Assembly (NCBI RefSeq): GCF_004366075.1
Contig: NZ_SODU01000001.1
Span: forward strand, 682,001-746,000
DNA: 64,000 nucleotides
Direction of reading: 5' to 3'
Origin: Kribbella pratensis
GTDB taxonomy: Bacteria; Actinomycetota; Actinomycetes; Propionibacteriales; Kribbellaceae
Shown here: positions 53,935 through 63,805 of the stretch, in pieces
Numbering within the stretch: the first letter of the stretch is position 1
How the letters are laid out: every line of letters starts with the position of its first letter
Program-made: the position numbers and the translations under genes
The notes under the pieces: model-generated
Database searches by the model: none
What the model was told of the DNA's origin: nothing
Seen by the model: only the letters and a program-made list of their open reading frames with translations

Positions 53935-55020
53935 ATGACGGACTTGCTCGATGATCTGGTACGGCGTGGGGTGTCTGTATGGCTCGATGATCTGGATCGG
54001 ACAGCCTTGCTGGACGGGACGCTGGAGCGGCTGATCCGGTGCCGACATGTGTCGGGAGTGACAACCAATCCGGTCATCTTCGCCCGGTCGATTACCGGTT
54101 CGGCGGCGTACGACGCGCAATTGAACGAACTGCGGCTGCGCGGTGCGTCCGGCGACGAGGCTCGACGGGCACTGACCGCCCGGGACGTGCGCACGGCGTG
54201 CGACCTGCTTCGGCCGCCGTTCGACGAGGGCGGCGACGGACTGGTGTCGATCGAGGTCGATCCTCGGTTCGCGTACGACGCCGACGCGACCCTGGCGGAC
54301 GCCCGCGCGCTCTGGTGGCAGGTGGATCGACCCAACCTGCTGATCAAGATCCCCGCGACGAAGGCGAGTCTGCCGGCAATCGGGGCCTGTCTGGCCGAAG
54401 GGATCAGCGTCAATGTGACGCTGATCTTCTCCGCCGAGCGGTACGCCGAAGTCTTCGACACGTTCGTCGAAGGCATGACCCGCGCGGCCGAGTCGGGGCG
54501 AGACCTGCGCCGCATCGTTTCCGTCGCATCCCTGTTCGTCTCGCGCGTCGACACCGCGGTGGACAACCTGCTCCGTCCAACCCAACGGTTCGCCGAGCTG
54601 AGAGGACGGGCGGCACTGGCCAATGCGCGTCGCGCCGCCGAGATCTTCGCACGACGCATTCAAGAACCGGGGTGGCTTGAGCTGCGTGCCGCTGGCGCGC
54701 GGCCCCAGAGATTGCTCTGGGCATCGACCGGTGTCAAGGACCTCGCGTACGACGCCACCCGCTACGTCACCGGTCTTGCCATACCCGGAACCATCAACAC
54801 GATGCCAATGGCCACTCTCGAAGCGGTGGCGAAGCAAACCACGGCTGCCTCCAGCACCACATGGCTCGACGCGGCTACGGAGTTGAAGGCCCTGACCGAC
54901 GCGGGGATCGAACTCGATCGCGTCATGGCACAACTCGAGACCGACGGCGTCGAGGCGTTCGTCGAGGCATGGGCGGCACTTGGTGCCACGATCGCGCACC
55001 GCCTCGCTGCACGTCCCTGA
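53935..55020 (+). CDS. tal: Transaldolase
   Basis: The 361-residue enzyme begins MTDLLDDLVRRGVSVWLDDL and has the family motifs GVTTNPVIFARSI and LLIKIPATKASLPAI (Schiff-base Lys region), EGISVNVTLIFSAERYAEVF and RLLWASTGVKDLAYDATRYV. It exchanges three-carbon units between sugar phosphates in the non-oxidative pentose phosphate pathway. Transketolase, its usual partner, lies 7 kb further on the same strand with unrelated genes between. The start at 53935 is chosen by family N-terminus; the ribosome site is weak. Confidence 0.95.
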   Translation: MTDLLDDLVRRGVSVWLDDLDRTALLDGTLERLIRCRHVSGVTTNPVIFARSITGSAAYDAQLNELRLRGASGDEARRALTARDVRTACDLLRPPFDEGGDGLVSIEVDPRFAYDADATLADARALWWQVDRPNLLIKIPATKASLPAIGACLAEGISVNVTLIFSAERYAEVFDTFVEGMTRAAESGRDLRRIVSVASLFVSRVDTAVDNLLRPTQRFAELRGRAALANARRAAEIFARRIQEPGWLELRAAGARPQRLLWASTGVKDLAYDATRYVTGLAIPGTINTMPMATLEAVAKQTTAASSTTWLDAATELKALTDAGIELDRVMAQLETDGVEAFVEAWAALGATIAHRLAARP

Positions 55021-55123
55021 CTTCGTGGCCAGATCAGAGGGAATCGAGGCCAGATCTGTGGACATCAATGCCGAACGTCCCGCCGTTGGTGACTCATGTT
55101 CCATGACACGAAAGGAAACGAGT

Positions 55124-56353
55124 ATGTCCGCATCCCCCGGGTCCGCCCCGGCAGAGACGACCGGCCCTCCGGACGCGACGATCGGGCGCCAGGCGCTGGT
55201 CGCACTCGCTCTCGCGTCCGGCCCCGTTGTCGCTCTGGGCTTCACGCGCTTCGCTTACGCGCTCCTCCTGCCGGCGATGCACGAGGTGATGCACTGGAGC
55301 TACGCGCAGGCCGGTGGAATGAACACTGCCAACGCACTGGGCTACATCATCGGCGCCGCAACTGCCGCCCTCCTGGCCCGGACCGTTGGAGGCCGTCAGA
55401 TCTTCCTGGGGACCCTAGCTGCGAGTGCACTGGTTCTCCTCGCCACCGCCGCGACCGCGAGCTTTCCGGTGCTCCTCGCTCTGCGCTTTGTCGGCGGCTT
55501 CACCACCGCCGTCACGTTCGTCGTCGGATCCGTGCTCGCCTCGCACATCGTGAGCGGCGCGCTGCAACGGCGATCCGCCTTGATGGTGGCTGTCTACATG
55601 GCCGGCGTAGGAATCGGCGTCGTCATTTCCGGCGCTGTCGTGCCGGCCGCGCTCGGATCCGGTCCATCCGGCTGGCGACTCGGCTGGCTGCTGATGGGGG
55701 CCATCGCAGTGGTCGCCCTGCTCCCCGCATGGCTTGGCACTCGGTCCGTCGCTCCACCAGGGGGCACCCACTCAGCCGTTCTCGAGGCCGATCAGCTGCG
55801 CCGCCTGGCCCCGACCTTCGTCTGGTATGTCCTGTATGGCGCCGGCTACGTCAGCTACATGACCTTCGTCATCGCGCTGCTGAAGTCGCAAGGGCTCGGC
55901 GGATCGATGATCGCCTTGTTCTTCGTCGTGCTCGGCGTCGCCTCCGTAGTTGCGACCCTGACCGTCTGGGGTCACCTTGCGGGTCGGCTCCGCGCCGGGC
56001 GAGCTCCCGCTCTGGTCGCCGTCGTCGTTTTCCTCGGCGTACTGCCGGTCCTGCTGCTCCCAGTTGGTGTCCCGGCGGCCGTGCTGTCCGCGGTGATCTT
56101 CGGCGCCAGCTTCATGGCCGGGCCCACCGCCGCGACCGTCATCGCCCGCCGGATGCTCCCCCGCGGAGCCTGGACCGCCGGCATCGCGCTGCTGACCGTG
56201 GCGTTCTCCGTCGGCCAAGCGATCGGGCCGCTCGTGTCCGGCCTCCTCTCCGACGGCGCAGGTGGCATCAGTCGCGGCTTGTGGCTGTCAGCCGGGCTGC
56301 TGATCCTGGCCGCCGTCGCCGCACTGTTCCAGCGCGACCACCACGCCGCCTGA
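55124..56353 (+). CDS. MFS transporter, YbfB/YjiJ-like
   Basis: The 409-residue protein has 12 helices, including GPVVALGFTRFAYALLLPAM, which is the YbfB-family entry (GFARFAYALLLP). GFTTAVTFVVGSVLASHI and YVLYGAGYVSYMTFVIALLK follow. The ATG at 55124 has AAAGGA seven bases upstream. It is followed after 11 bp by a universal stress protein, so the two are in one transcript. Substrate unknown. Confidence 0.88.
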   Translation: MSASPGSAPAETTGPPDATIGRQALVALALASGPVVALGFTRFAYALLLPAMHEVMHWSYAQAGGMNTANALGYIIGAATAALLARTVGGRQIFLGTLAASALVLLATAATASFPVLLALRFVGGFTTAVTFVVGSVLASHIVSGALQRRSALMVAVYMAGVGIGVVISGAVVPAALGSGPSGWRLGWLLMGAIAVVALLPAWLGTRSVAPPGGTHSAVLEADQLRRLAPTFVWYVLYGAGYVSYMTFVIALLKSQGLGGSMIALFFVVLGVASVVATLTVWGHLAGRLRAGRAPALVAVVVFLGVLPVLLLPVGVPAAVLSAVIFGASFMAGPTAATVIARRMLPRGAWTAGIALLTVAFSVGQAIGPLVSGLLSDGAGGISRGLWLSAGLLILAAVAALFQRDHHAA

Positions 56354-56364
56354 AAGGACCTGCC

Positions 56365-56778
56365 ATGTTCAAGTGCATCCTCGCCGCAATCGACAACTCC
56401 GACCGCACGGACAGGGTGATGGAGGTCGTCGGGCACCTTGCCCAAACGACCGGCGCCGCCGTACACCTCGTGCACGCCGACGAGGCCGAGGCGGTCTACG
56501 ACCAGGTCGTCGACCTGGAGGACGACCGTTCCGCGCGCAGCCTGGTCGATCGCGAGGTCGCCCAGCTTCGCTCGGCGGGAATCGTCGCCACCGGAGACGT
56601 GATGGACGTCCTGCACGAGGACGTCGCAGAACTCGTCCTGACCCGCGCTCGTGAGTTCGGCAGTGATCTGATCGTCCTTGCGCCACGCCATCACAGCCGG
56701 TTCGCCGCACTACTCGGATCGAGTATCAGCCTCGAGGTCGCGCTGCACTCCCCTACGTCGGTGTTGCTGGTCGCATGA
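56365..56778 (+). CDS. Universal stress protein (UspA family)
   Basis: The 137-residue protein opens MFKCILAAIDNSDRTDRVME and has the nucleotide-loop-like end SDLIVLAPRHHSRFAALLGS then SISLEVALHSPTSVLLV. The strict ATP motif G-2x-G-9x-G(S/T) reads GSS with some change, so ATP binding is uncertain. AAAGGA lies nine bases upstream. The stop overlaps the next start by ATGA. Confidence 0.85.
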   Translation: MFKCILAAIDNSDRTDRVMEVVGHLAQTTGAAVHLVHADEAEAVYDQVVDLEDDRSARSLVDREVAQLRSAGIVATGDVMDVLHEDVAELVLTRAREFGSDLIVLAPRHHSRFAALLGSSISLEVALHSPTSVLLVA

Positions 56779-57734
56779 GCGGACCCAGGATTGTGGTGGT
56801 CGTGTACGAGGGCGTCCGGCTGCTGGACGTCGCCGGTCCGGTCGAAGTCTTCACGGTCGCCAACGAGCACGGCGCGGCGTACGACGTACGCCTCGCCTCG
56901 CTCGGTGGACGCGACATTACGACGACCGGCGGCGTCCGGTGCGGCGCCGACGTGGCTCTGGAGGACATCGACCACGAGGCCGCGGTACTGCTCGTGCCAG
57001 GCAGTCCGGACCTGCAGGCCGACGAGCGACTCCTCTACCAGGTACGACGCCTTGCGCCTAAGGCGGATCGGGTCGCCTCGGTCTGCGCCGGTGCCTTCGT
57101 CCTCGCCGAGGCCGGGCTGCTCGACAACCACCGCGCAGCCACCCACTGGGATCTGGCCGACAGACTGGCTCGGCAGTTCCCGGCCATCGAGGTCGACGGT
57201 GACGCGATCTTCGTCCAGGACGGCAGATTCCTCTCGTCCGCCGGGATCACCGCAGGCATCGACCTCGCCCTCGCCATGGTCGAGGCCGACCACGGCGCCA
57301 GGTTGGCCCGCATCGTTGCCAAGCAACTCGTCGTGTTCATGCAGCGGCCCGGTGGACAGTCGCAGTTCAGCGTCCGTCTCCGAGCCGACTGCCGGGGGTG
57401 CGAAGATCTGCGGCCCGTGCTCGATTCGGTCGTCCTCGATCCTGCGGGCGACCACCGGCTGGCCGCGCTGGCGGCTCGGGCCGCGGTCAGCGTTCGACAG
57501 CTCACCCGGATGTTCCGCGACCAGGTCGGCACGACGCCGGCCCGCTACGTCGAAGAGGTCCGGCTGGAGTACGCCAAGAACCTGCTCGAGACCGGCGACC
57601 AGCCGATCGAAGTGGTCGCGCGGCGATCCGGGTTCGGCTCGCCTGAAGCACTGCGGCGTGCCTTCGTCCGCACTGTTCGGGTGACGCCGACGGCGTACCG
57701 AGCAGGCTTCAGGACCACTGGAGCGCGTCCATGA
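56775..57734 (+). CDS. GlxA-family regulator (DJ-1/PfpI domain plus AraC HTH)
   Basis: The 319-residue protein has an N-terminal PfpI-like domain: VVVVYEGVRLLDVAGPVEVF, AAVLLVPGSPDLQADERLL and the nucleophile elbow SVCAGAFVLAEAGLLDNHRA. A C-terminal AraC HTH follows: LAARAAVSVRQLTRMFRDQV and FGSPEALRRAFVRTVRVTP. Such GlxA-like proteins sense a metabolite, often a quaternary amine or amide. It is the third gene of the MFS-USP-GlxA transcript and may regulate it. Confidence 0.92.
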   Translation: MSGPRIVVVVYEGVRLLDVAGPVEVFTVANEHGAAYDVRLASLGGRDITTTGGVRCGADVALEDIDHEAAVLLVPGSPDLQADERLLYQVRRLAPKADRVASVCAGAFVLAEAGLLDNHRAATHWDLADRLARQFPAIEVDGDAIFVQDGRFLSSAGITAGIDLALAMVEADHGARLARIVAKQLVVFMQRPGGQSQFSVRLRADCRGCEDLRPVLDSVVLDPAGDHRLAALAARAAVSVRQLTRMFRDQVGTTPARYVEEVRLEYAKNLLETGDQPIEVVARRSGFGSPEALRRAFVRTVRVTPTAYRAGFRTTGARP

Positions 57735-57849
57735 GGATGACGCTTTTCTTGCGCCACATGACCCTCAGGTCCCTCTCGTCACCCGCCCTACTCACCGGAA
57801 TCTGTTCGTGTCCCACCAGATACGACAACCGGCGAAGAAGAGGCCGACC

Positions 57850-59700
57850 ATGACGATGTCCCTGCGGTTGCTCGGCGGGTTCGAGCTGCTGGCCGGCGAG
57901 CCGGCGAACCACATCGGCCTGCCGAACGGACGAGCCACCACGCTGCTCAAGCTGCTTTCGGTACGGCGCAATCGCGCCGTACCGATGGACTCGGTCGTGG
58001 AGGCACTGTGGTCCGGCGAGCCACCGGACACAGCAGTCCAGATCGTCTCCTCGTTGGTCAGCCGGCTCCGTCGTCGCGTCGGTGACGATCTGCAGCGGCT
58101 GGAGGACGGCTACCGGCTCGACACGAACCGATGGACGGTCGATCTCGACGAGGCCATCCAGCTCGTCCAAACGAGTGAACGGCGACTGAACGCCGGCGAG
58201 CCGGCGCTGGCCGACGCCGCCGCTCGACGAGCTGTCAGCATGCTGAGCCTGGAGCTTCTCGCCGGCTCACACCCTACCGACTGGCTGGCCCGTGCCCGGA
58301 CCGAGAACGACGCATTGCTCAGGCGCGCCCGCCGGCTTGCCTGGCGAAGTGCCGACGCACTTGGCGACCACGACCGGGCGCGAGCATTCGCGGAGGCGGC
58401 GATCGCCACCGACAGTCTTGACGAGGCGGCGTACCGGGCGCTGATGCTGGCGCAGTACCGCTCGGGCGAGCCTGCTCTAGCGCTGCGCACCTATGCGCGA
58501 CTTGCCGAGGAACTCGAAGAGCAGCTCGGCACCTCACCCGACGCCGCGACGGACCAGCTCCATGTCACGATCCTTCGCGGCGCACAACCGGCGCCACACT
58601 CTTATACCGCCGCGACGGTCTTCGTCCCGCAAACCCGAACACTCGTCGGCCGCGACGACGTACTCGACCGTGCCGAGGGCCTCTGGCACGAGGTTGTCGC
58701 CGGCACAGAACGAAGTCTCCTCGTGCGCGGCACCCCCGGTTCGGGCCGGACTGCGGTCCTCGCAGAAGTCGTCCGCCACGCCCGTACGACAGGCGGCGCC
58801 GTCCTCTCGGCAACGTGCTCGGCGAGTACCCGCCCGCTGACCCTGCATCCGATCGCCGCCGCACTCAGGTCGTACTGCGCGACGACTCACCCCGATGTGG
58901 TCCGGGCGACCCTGTCCGGCTTCGAGAACATCGCATGCCAACTCGTTCCGGACCTGGCCGAGTCGGTGAGGACCGACCGCCTGCACGATCTCGGGCCGGA
59001 GCTGCAGCAGACCCGCCTGGTGGAGACAATCGTGCAGTTCGTCGCGCAACTGGCGACGCAGCAACCAGTCCTCATCGCGATCGACGACATCGACCAAGCT
59101 GATCGGCTCACGCTTTCCACGCTCGCCGCCCTGAGAGAACGACTTCGCGAGTCCCCGGTCGCGATCCTCGCAACTTCCGAACTCGGCTGGCGGCCGCCGA
59201 CCTTCTCCCCCACGTCGACTGTGTGTCTGACCCCGCTGAACCGTTCGGCGACTACTGAACTCGCCGAACGGGCACAACTTGGCCGTCTCGGCGACATCGT
59301 GCATGCACTGACCGCCGGTCACCCACGTTTCGTCGTCGAGGCGCTCCACGCCGCGCGTCGTGGTTCAAGCCTCACCGACGAGCTGCCGCCGTCGCTGGTG
59401 GCCGTCGCGCTCGACCGGATCGAGCACGCCGGCAGCGAGGTTGTCGACGCCCTGACGGTGGTGGCAGCGCTCGGTCGGCGATTCACCGGCGCAGAAGCCA
59501 TCGGCCTTCTGCCCGATCGAGGGGTCGCAGTGCTGCGTCACGCCATCACGGCCGGTCTACTGGTGGCCGAGGGCAACCACCTCGCCTTCGAGAGCGAGCT
59601 GCTCCGTGCAGCGCTCTGCACCGCCACCCCGGTTCCACTCCGAACCGCCCTCGGCCTCGACCCGGCTGCCTGTGTCCCTGTGGTGGCCGGAGCAGCCTGA
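57850..59700 (+). CDS. SARP-like regulator with BTAD and a Walker A-altered ATPase-like domain
   Basis: The 616-residue protein has a winged-helix domain (LRLLGGFELLAGEPANHIGL, AVQIVSSLVSRLRRRVGDDL), a bacterial transcriptional activation domain (about 97-245; DEAAYRALMLAQYRSGEPAL) and an AAA-like domain. Its P-loop reads GTPGSGRT (294-301), with Arg300 where Lys is expected. The later VLIAIDDIDQADRLTLS resembles Walker B. Relatives such as AfsR activate secondary metabolism and need ATP; here ATP use is doubtful. GAAGAAGAGG precedes the ATG. It is shorter than AfsR and lacks a TPR tail. Confidence 0.85.
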   Translation: MTMSLRLLGGFELLAGEPANHIGLPNGRATTLLKLLSVRRNRAVPMDSVVEALWSGEPPDTAVQIVSSLVSRLRRRVGDDLQRLEDGYRLDTNRWTVDLDEAIQLVQTSERRLNAGEPALADAAARRAVSMLSLELLAGSHPTDWLARARTENDALLRRARRLAWRSADALGDHDRARAFAEAAIATDSLDEAAYRALMLAQYRSGEPALALRTYARLAEELEEQLGTSPDAATDQLHVTILRGAQPAPHSYTAATVFVPQTRTLVGRDDVLDRAEGLWHEVVAGTERSLLVRGTPGSGRTAVLAEVVRHARTTGGAVLSATCSASTRPLTLHPIAAALRSYCATTHPDVVRATLSGFENIACQLVPDLAESVRTDRLHDLGPELQQTRLVETIVQFVAQLATQQPVLIAIDDIDQADRLTLSTLAALRERLRESPVAILATSELGWRPPTFSPTSTVCLTPLNRSATTELAERAQLGRLGDIVHALTAGHPRFVVEALHAARRGSSLTDELPPSLVAVALDRIEHAGSEVVDALTVVAALGRRFTGAEAIGLLPDRGVAVLRHAITAGLLVAEGNHLAFESELLRAALCTATPVPLRTALGLDPAACVPVVAGAA

Positions 59701-59770
59701 CGATACCCGTTGCCACTCGCAACCATCCCGGATTCCGCCGGGTCCAGCCCACCCATTGAAAGGAGGCGTC

Positions 59771-61036
59771 ATGTCTGACGCCAGTTCTCATCCACAACAA
59801 GGCGCGCGCCCGTCGTACCGTCGTACTGCGGGCGTACTCGCCGCCGGTGCGCTCGCGGTCACCGCCATCACAGCCGGCACCGCCTCGACCGCAGGAGCTC
59901 AGACTTCCTCCGCCGACATCACCGCGTCTGCACCTCACGAGTGGAGCCTTCAGCGTGACCTACGCCGCGATGTCGAGGCATACCTGACAAAGTACGGCGC
60001 GAACGAGCACGCGTCCGCAGTCGGACTCAGTGTCAGCCTGCCCGGCCGCTCGAACATTGACGTCACCGCCGGCACGATGAGCTTCGACAGCCGGCGGCCG
60101 GTGCCGGGCGATGCCGTGTGGCAGATCGGCAGCAACACCAAGGCCTTCACCTCGGTCATTCTGCTGCAACTCGAGGCCGAGCATCGCCTGTCGATCGACG
60201 ACCCACTCGGCAAGTGGCTGCCGCAGTATCCACAGTGGCGGCACGTAACGCTGAGGAGCCTGCTCAACATGACCAGCGGCATCCGGACCTACGACGAGAC
60301 GCCGGAGATGCTGAGCGCCTACGCGGCAGACCCGAACCGGTACTTCAGCCAGGCCGAGCTCGTCTCGTACGCTGCTGCCACGCCGCCGGCCGCGAACCCC
60401 TGGACGTACTCGAACACCGGCTACATCCTGACCGAGATGATCATCGAGAAGGTGACCGGGAACAGCTACTCCCACGAGTTGTACTCGAGGATCATCAACC
60501 GGTTGCAGCTCAAGGACACCTTCTACCGTCCGCACGCCTACCCGCGATCGGTGACGGCCCGGGAGCCCGCGGGCTATTTCCACGTCCACGGATTCGGTCC
60601 GCTGGAACCCTTCTACGACACGGATGTCAGCAGGTACACCATGTCCTGGACGCGGGCCGCCGGCGGAATCTTCGCGACCCTGCACGACATGACGGTCTGG
60701 GAACGCGCCATGTACTCCGGCCAGATGCTGCCGGCGAAGCAGCAGGCTGAGCTGCTGAGCCTGGTGTCGGTGGCCACCGGCAAGCCCATCGACACAACCT
60801 CCGCCAAGGACCCGGCCGGCTTCGGGCTTGGTGTCCAGCAGAGCACCACCAGCCGCTTGGGTACGTTCTGGAACTACCAGGGCGGGACGCTCGGGGTCCG
60901 TACGCTACACGTCTATCTGCCGGAATCGAAGGTCATCATGGCGATGGGCGTCAACAGTTATCCCGAGCAGAATGCAATCAACGACCTCGCCTTCGCGGTC
61001 CACGCGACGTTGAAGGCACACGGTCTGATCAAGTGA
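59771..61036 (+). CDS. Secreted serine hydrolase (beta-lactamase/DD-carboxypeptidase family)
   Basis: The 421-residue protein has a twin-basic signal peptide (ARPSYRRTAGVLAAGALAVT, cleavage near AGA-Q at 44) and the class C serine hydrolase motifs: SxxK in IGSNTKAFTSV (121-124), YxN in WTYSNTGYILTEMI, and a late GGTLGVRT region in place of KTG. It might act on peptidoglycan peptides or esters; true beta-lactamase activity is not indicated. AAAGGAGG lies five bases before the ATG. Confidence 0.85.
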   Translation: MSDASSHPQQGARPSYRRTAGVLAAGALAVTAITAGTASTAGAQTSSADITASAPHEWSLQRDLRRDVEAYLTKYGANEHASAVGLSVSLPGRSNIDVTAGTMSFDSRRPVPGDAVWQIGSNTKAFTSVILLQLEAEHRLSIDDPLGKWLPQYPQWRHVTLRSLLNMTSGIRTYDETPEMLSAYAADPNRYFSQAELVSYAAATPPAANPWTYSNTGYILTEMIIEKVTGNSYSHELYSRIINRLQLKDTFYRPHAYPRSVTAREPAGYFHVHGFGPLEPFYDTDVSRYTMSWTRAAGGIFATLHDMTVWERAMYSGQMLPAKQQAELLSLVSVATGKPIDTTSAKDPAGFGLGVQQSTTSRLGTFWNYQGGTLGVRTLHVYLPESKVIMAMGVNSYPEQNAINDLAFAVHATLKAHGLIK

Positions 61037-61087
61037 GGTCCACGGCTGGCGGCCGATCCGCGGGATCCGGCCACCAGTCGTGTTCCT

Positions 61088-61771
61088 AACGCGCCCTGCG
61101 GCGGGAAGCCCACCAGGCTGCCCGCCCCAGCAAGGCCGTCAGCGCCGGGACCAGCAAGAGCGACATGACGAACGCAGAGATCAGTACGCCGAAGGCGACC
61201 GCGAAGCCGATCTGCTGCAGAATCGTCGACCGCGTCAGAGTCGCGAAACTCCCCCAGGATCAACCCGGCCGCAGCCACCGACGGACCGGCGTAACACGAT
61301 CGACGTTACTGAGCCGCCTGCGAACTTGTTGATCTCGGCGACTTCCAAAAGCCCACCGCTCTCGTTCGGACGAGTACCTCGGCCGGAGCAAGAGTGCCGA
61401 GCGGGTAACCGGGTCGCGAGCTCGTCGGGCCCGGGCCGACTCCGATCCGGCCGGGTACCGCGTCAGCTCATAGTTGGCTCGGCCACCGCGACGGCCGCCG
61501 TACGTCGGCATCGGTGAGCGGTTGCCCGTCGGCGCGGGTAACCACGAGCTGCGCGCTGACTCCCCGAGGCTCCGGGAACGCCTTGTCGGCGATGTCCTTG
61601 GCGCGTGCGGACTCGTAATGGTCGGGTAGGAAGTCGGTTTGGGCCGACGTACTCGTCTCCCAGTGCTGGAACTGGGAGACACGCTGACCCCGGTGAGGCC
61701 GCGATCACCAGGACCCAGCCGACGATGACGCCGACCGGGTGCGAACCCACTGGCCGAGTCGAGTAAACATG
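61088..61771 (-). pseudogene. Decayed MMPL-family transporter gene
   Basis: The start survives as MFTRLGQWVR, then HPVGVIVGWVLVIAAS in another frame and VSQFQHWETSTSAQTDFLPD, HYESARAKDIADKAFPEPRG in the first. The middle (about 600 codons in intact relatives) is deleted. The end, with SFATLTRSTILQQIGFAVAF, GVLISAFVMSLLLVPALTAL and LGRAAWW (about 61255-61088), is again out of frame. At least three frame breaks. It once encoded an RND-like lipid or drug exporter. Confidence 0.72.
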
Positions 61772-61915
61772 ACGGCCCCCCTCGGGGACGGGCTGACCTG
61801 ATCCGGTCCAACGTCATGCCGCCACTTGCGGGGTGATTGCACGACGGGACGGCCTGCAATCGCAGTGCAAGCACGAGATCCACACTCGCAGTAAGCCACG
61901 GAAGGGGACGACGCG

Positions 61916-63805
61916 ATGACATCGCACCCGCTGACACCGACACCGCACACCTCGACCGACGACCTCGGGTTCGTCGCCGAACTCGCCCAGCAGTTCCGCG
62001 TCGACGCGATCCGGATGAGCACCGCCGCGGGATCCGGTCATCCGACGTCGAGTCTCTCGGCTGCCGACCTTGTCGCCGTGCTCGCAGCACGGCATCTGCG
62101 CTATGACTGGGGAGAACCGTCGAGTGCCGGCAACGACCACCTCATCCTGTCGAAGGGGCACGCTTCTCCCCTGCTGTATGCGCTGTTCAAAGCGGCCGGC
62201 GTCGTCACGGATCACCAACTGATGACCTCGTATCGCCGCTTGGGCTCGCCGTGGGAGGGGCACCCGACGCCGGTACTGCCGTGGGTCGACGTAGCGACCG
62301 GCTCACTTGGCCAGGGACTCCCGGACGCGGTAGGCATCGCGTTGGCCGGAAGACACCTGGAGGACGCGCCGTACCGCGTCTGGGTGTTGTGCGGCGACAG
62401 CGAACTGGCCGAAGGATCGATGTGGGAGGCGCTCGACAAGGCGGCGTACTACAGTCTGTCGAATCTCACCGTGGTGGTGGATGTCAATCGCCTGGGGATG
62501 CGCGGACCGACCGAGCTCGGCTGGGATCTACGGGCTTACGCTCGCCGGGTAGCGGCATTCGGTTGCCGGCACCTCGAGATCGACGGCCATGACGTCGGCG
62601 CGATCGACGCCGCCCTGCAGGAAGCCGCGGATCTCGACCGGCCGACCGTCGTGCTCGCGCAGACCCGCAAGGGACACGGGTTCAGCGGATTCGAGGACAC
62701 CGGCGGCTGGCACGGCAAGCCGTTGGCGCCCGAACTCGCCGAGCGGGCCATCATCGAGCTCGGCGGGAATCGCGATCTCGCCCTCCCCCAACGCCTCCCG
62801 GTTCACCGACCCGTGACGGCGAAGCCGGATCGGCCGGTCGTCCTGCCGCGATACCCGGTCGGCGCGAACATCGCGACCCGCATCGCGTTCGGCGACACGC
62901 TGGCCGCACTCGGCACAGCCCTTCCCCGCCTGGTCGTCGTGGATGCCGAGGTCGGCAACTCGACGCACGCGGATGCCTTTGCCGCGATCCATCCGGAACG
63001 TTACTTCGACGTCTTCACCGCCGAGCAGCAGATGGTTGCCGCGGCCATCGGTCTCAGTGTGCGCGGATACATCCCGTTCGCGGCAACGTTCGGCGCCTTC
63101 CTCACCCGAGCACACGACTTCATCCGGATGGCCGCGGTGTCGCGGGCGAACATCCGGCTGGTCGGAACGCACGCCGGAGTCGAGGTCGGCCCGGACGGAG
63201 CATCGCAGATGGCCCTCGAGGATCTGGCCATGATGCGCGCAGTGCACGGCTCGACAGTGCTCTACCCGAGCGACGCCACCAGTACGTCGCACCTGGTAGA
63301 ACTAATGGCCCGGTGCGACGGCGTGGTCTACCTTCGTGCAACGCGCGGCGCCTACCCCGTCCTCTACGAAGCAACCGAGACCTTCGAGGTCGGCGGGTCG
63401 AAGCTTCTGCGTTCATCGACCCACGATGAGGTCGCACTGCTCGGCGCCGGCGTAACGGTCCACACTTGTCTCGAGGCCGCCCAGTTGCTCACCGACGAAG
63501 GCATCTGCGCCCGTGTGGTCGACCTGTACTCCGTGAAGCCGATCGACAGCCACACCCTGCAGGAGGCAGCGAAAGCGACCCGAGGACGCCTCGTCGTCGT
63601 GGAGGACCACCACCCTGAGGGCGGCTTGGGCGATGCCGTGCTGGCTGCCCTCAACCACACCGGCACCACGGCACACGTCGAGCATCTCGCCGTCCGGACC
63701 CGGCCGGGCTCCGGCAGTCCTGCCGAGCTGATCGACGCGGCGGGACTGTCGGCCCGGCACATCGTTGCCGCAAGCCACCGACTGCTCGACGGCGCCGTGC
63801 CATGA
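61916..63805 (+). CDS. tkt: Transketolase
   Basis: The 629-residue enzyme has the N-terminal thiamine-diphosphate domain: RMSTAAGSGHPTSSLSAADL, HLILSKGHASPLLYALFKAA and LCGDSELAEGSMWEALDKAA (about 157-176). The pyrimidine domain follows (RYFDVFTAEQQMVAAAIGLS, PFAATFGAFLTRAHDFIRMA), then a C-terminal domain. It is shorter than E. coli TktA but complete. It transfers two-carbon units in the pentose phosphate pathway and pairs with transaldolase 7 kb upstream. AAGGGG precedes the ATG. Its stop overlaps the next gene. Confidence 0.95.
   Translation: MTSHPLTPTPHTSTDDLGFVAELAQQFRVDAIRMSTAAGSGHPTSSLSAADLVAVLAARHLRYDWGEPSSAGNDHLILSKGHASPLLYALFKAAGVVTDHQLMTSYRRLGSPWEGHPTPVLPWVDVATGSLGQGLPDAVGIALAGRHLEDAPYRVWVLCGDSELAEGSMWEALDKAAYYSLSNLTVVVDVNRLGMRGPTELGWDLRAYARRVAAFGCRHLEIDGHDVGAIDAALQEAADLDRPTVVLAQTRKGHGFSGFEDTGGWHGKPLAPELAERAIIELGGNRDLALPQRLPVHRPVTAKPDRPVVLPRYPVGANIATRIAFGDTLAALGTALPRLVVVDAEVGNSTHADAFAAIHPERYFDVFTAEQQMVAAAIGLSVRGYIPFAATFGAFLTRAHDFIRMAAVSRANIRLVGTHAGVEVGPDGASQMALEDLAMMRAVHGSTVLYPSDATSTSHLVELMARCDGVVYLRATRGAYPVLYEATETFEVGGSKLLRSSTHDEVALLGAGVTVHTCLEAAQLLTDEGICARVVDLYSVKPIDSHTLQEAAKATRGRLVVVEDHHPEGGLGDAVLAALNHTGTTAHVEHLAVRTRPGSGSPAELIDAAGLSARHIVAASHRLLDGAVP

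Noticed and set aside
52698..54659. Long minus-strand frame extending the ABC ATPase by about 290 residues
   Set aside because: The extension has no domain, overlaps transaldolase, and a proper ATG with AAAGGA exists at 53780.
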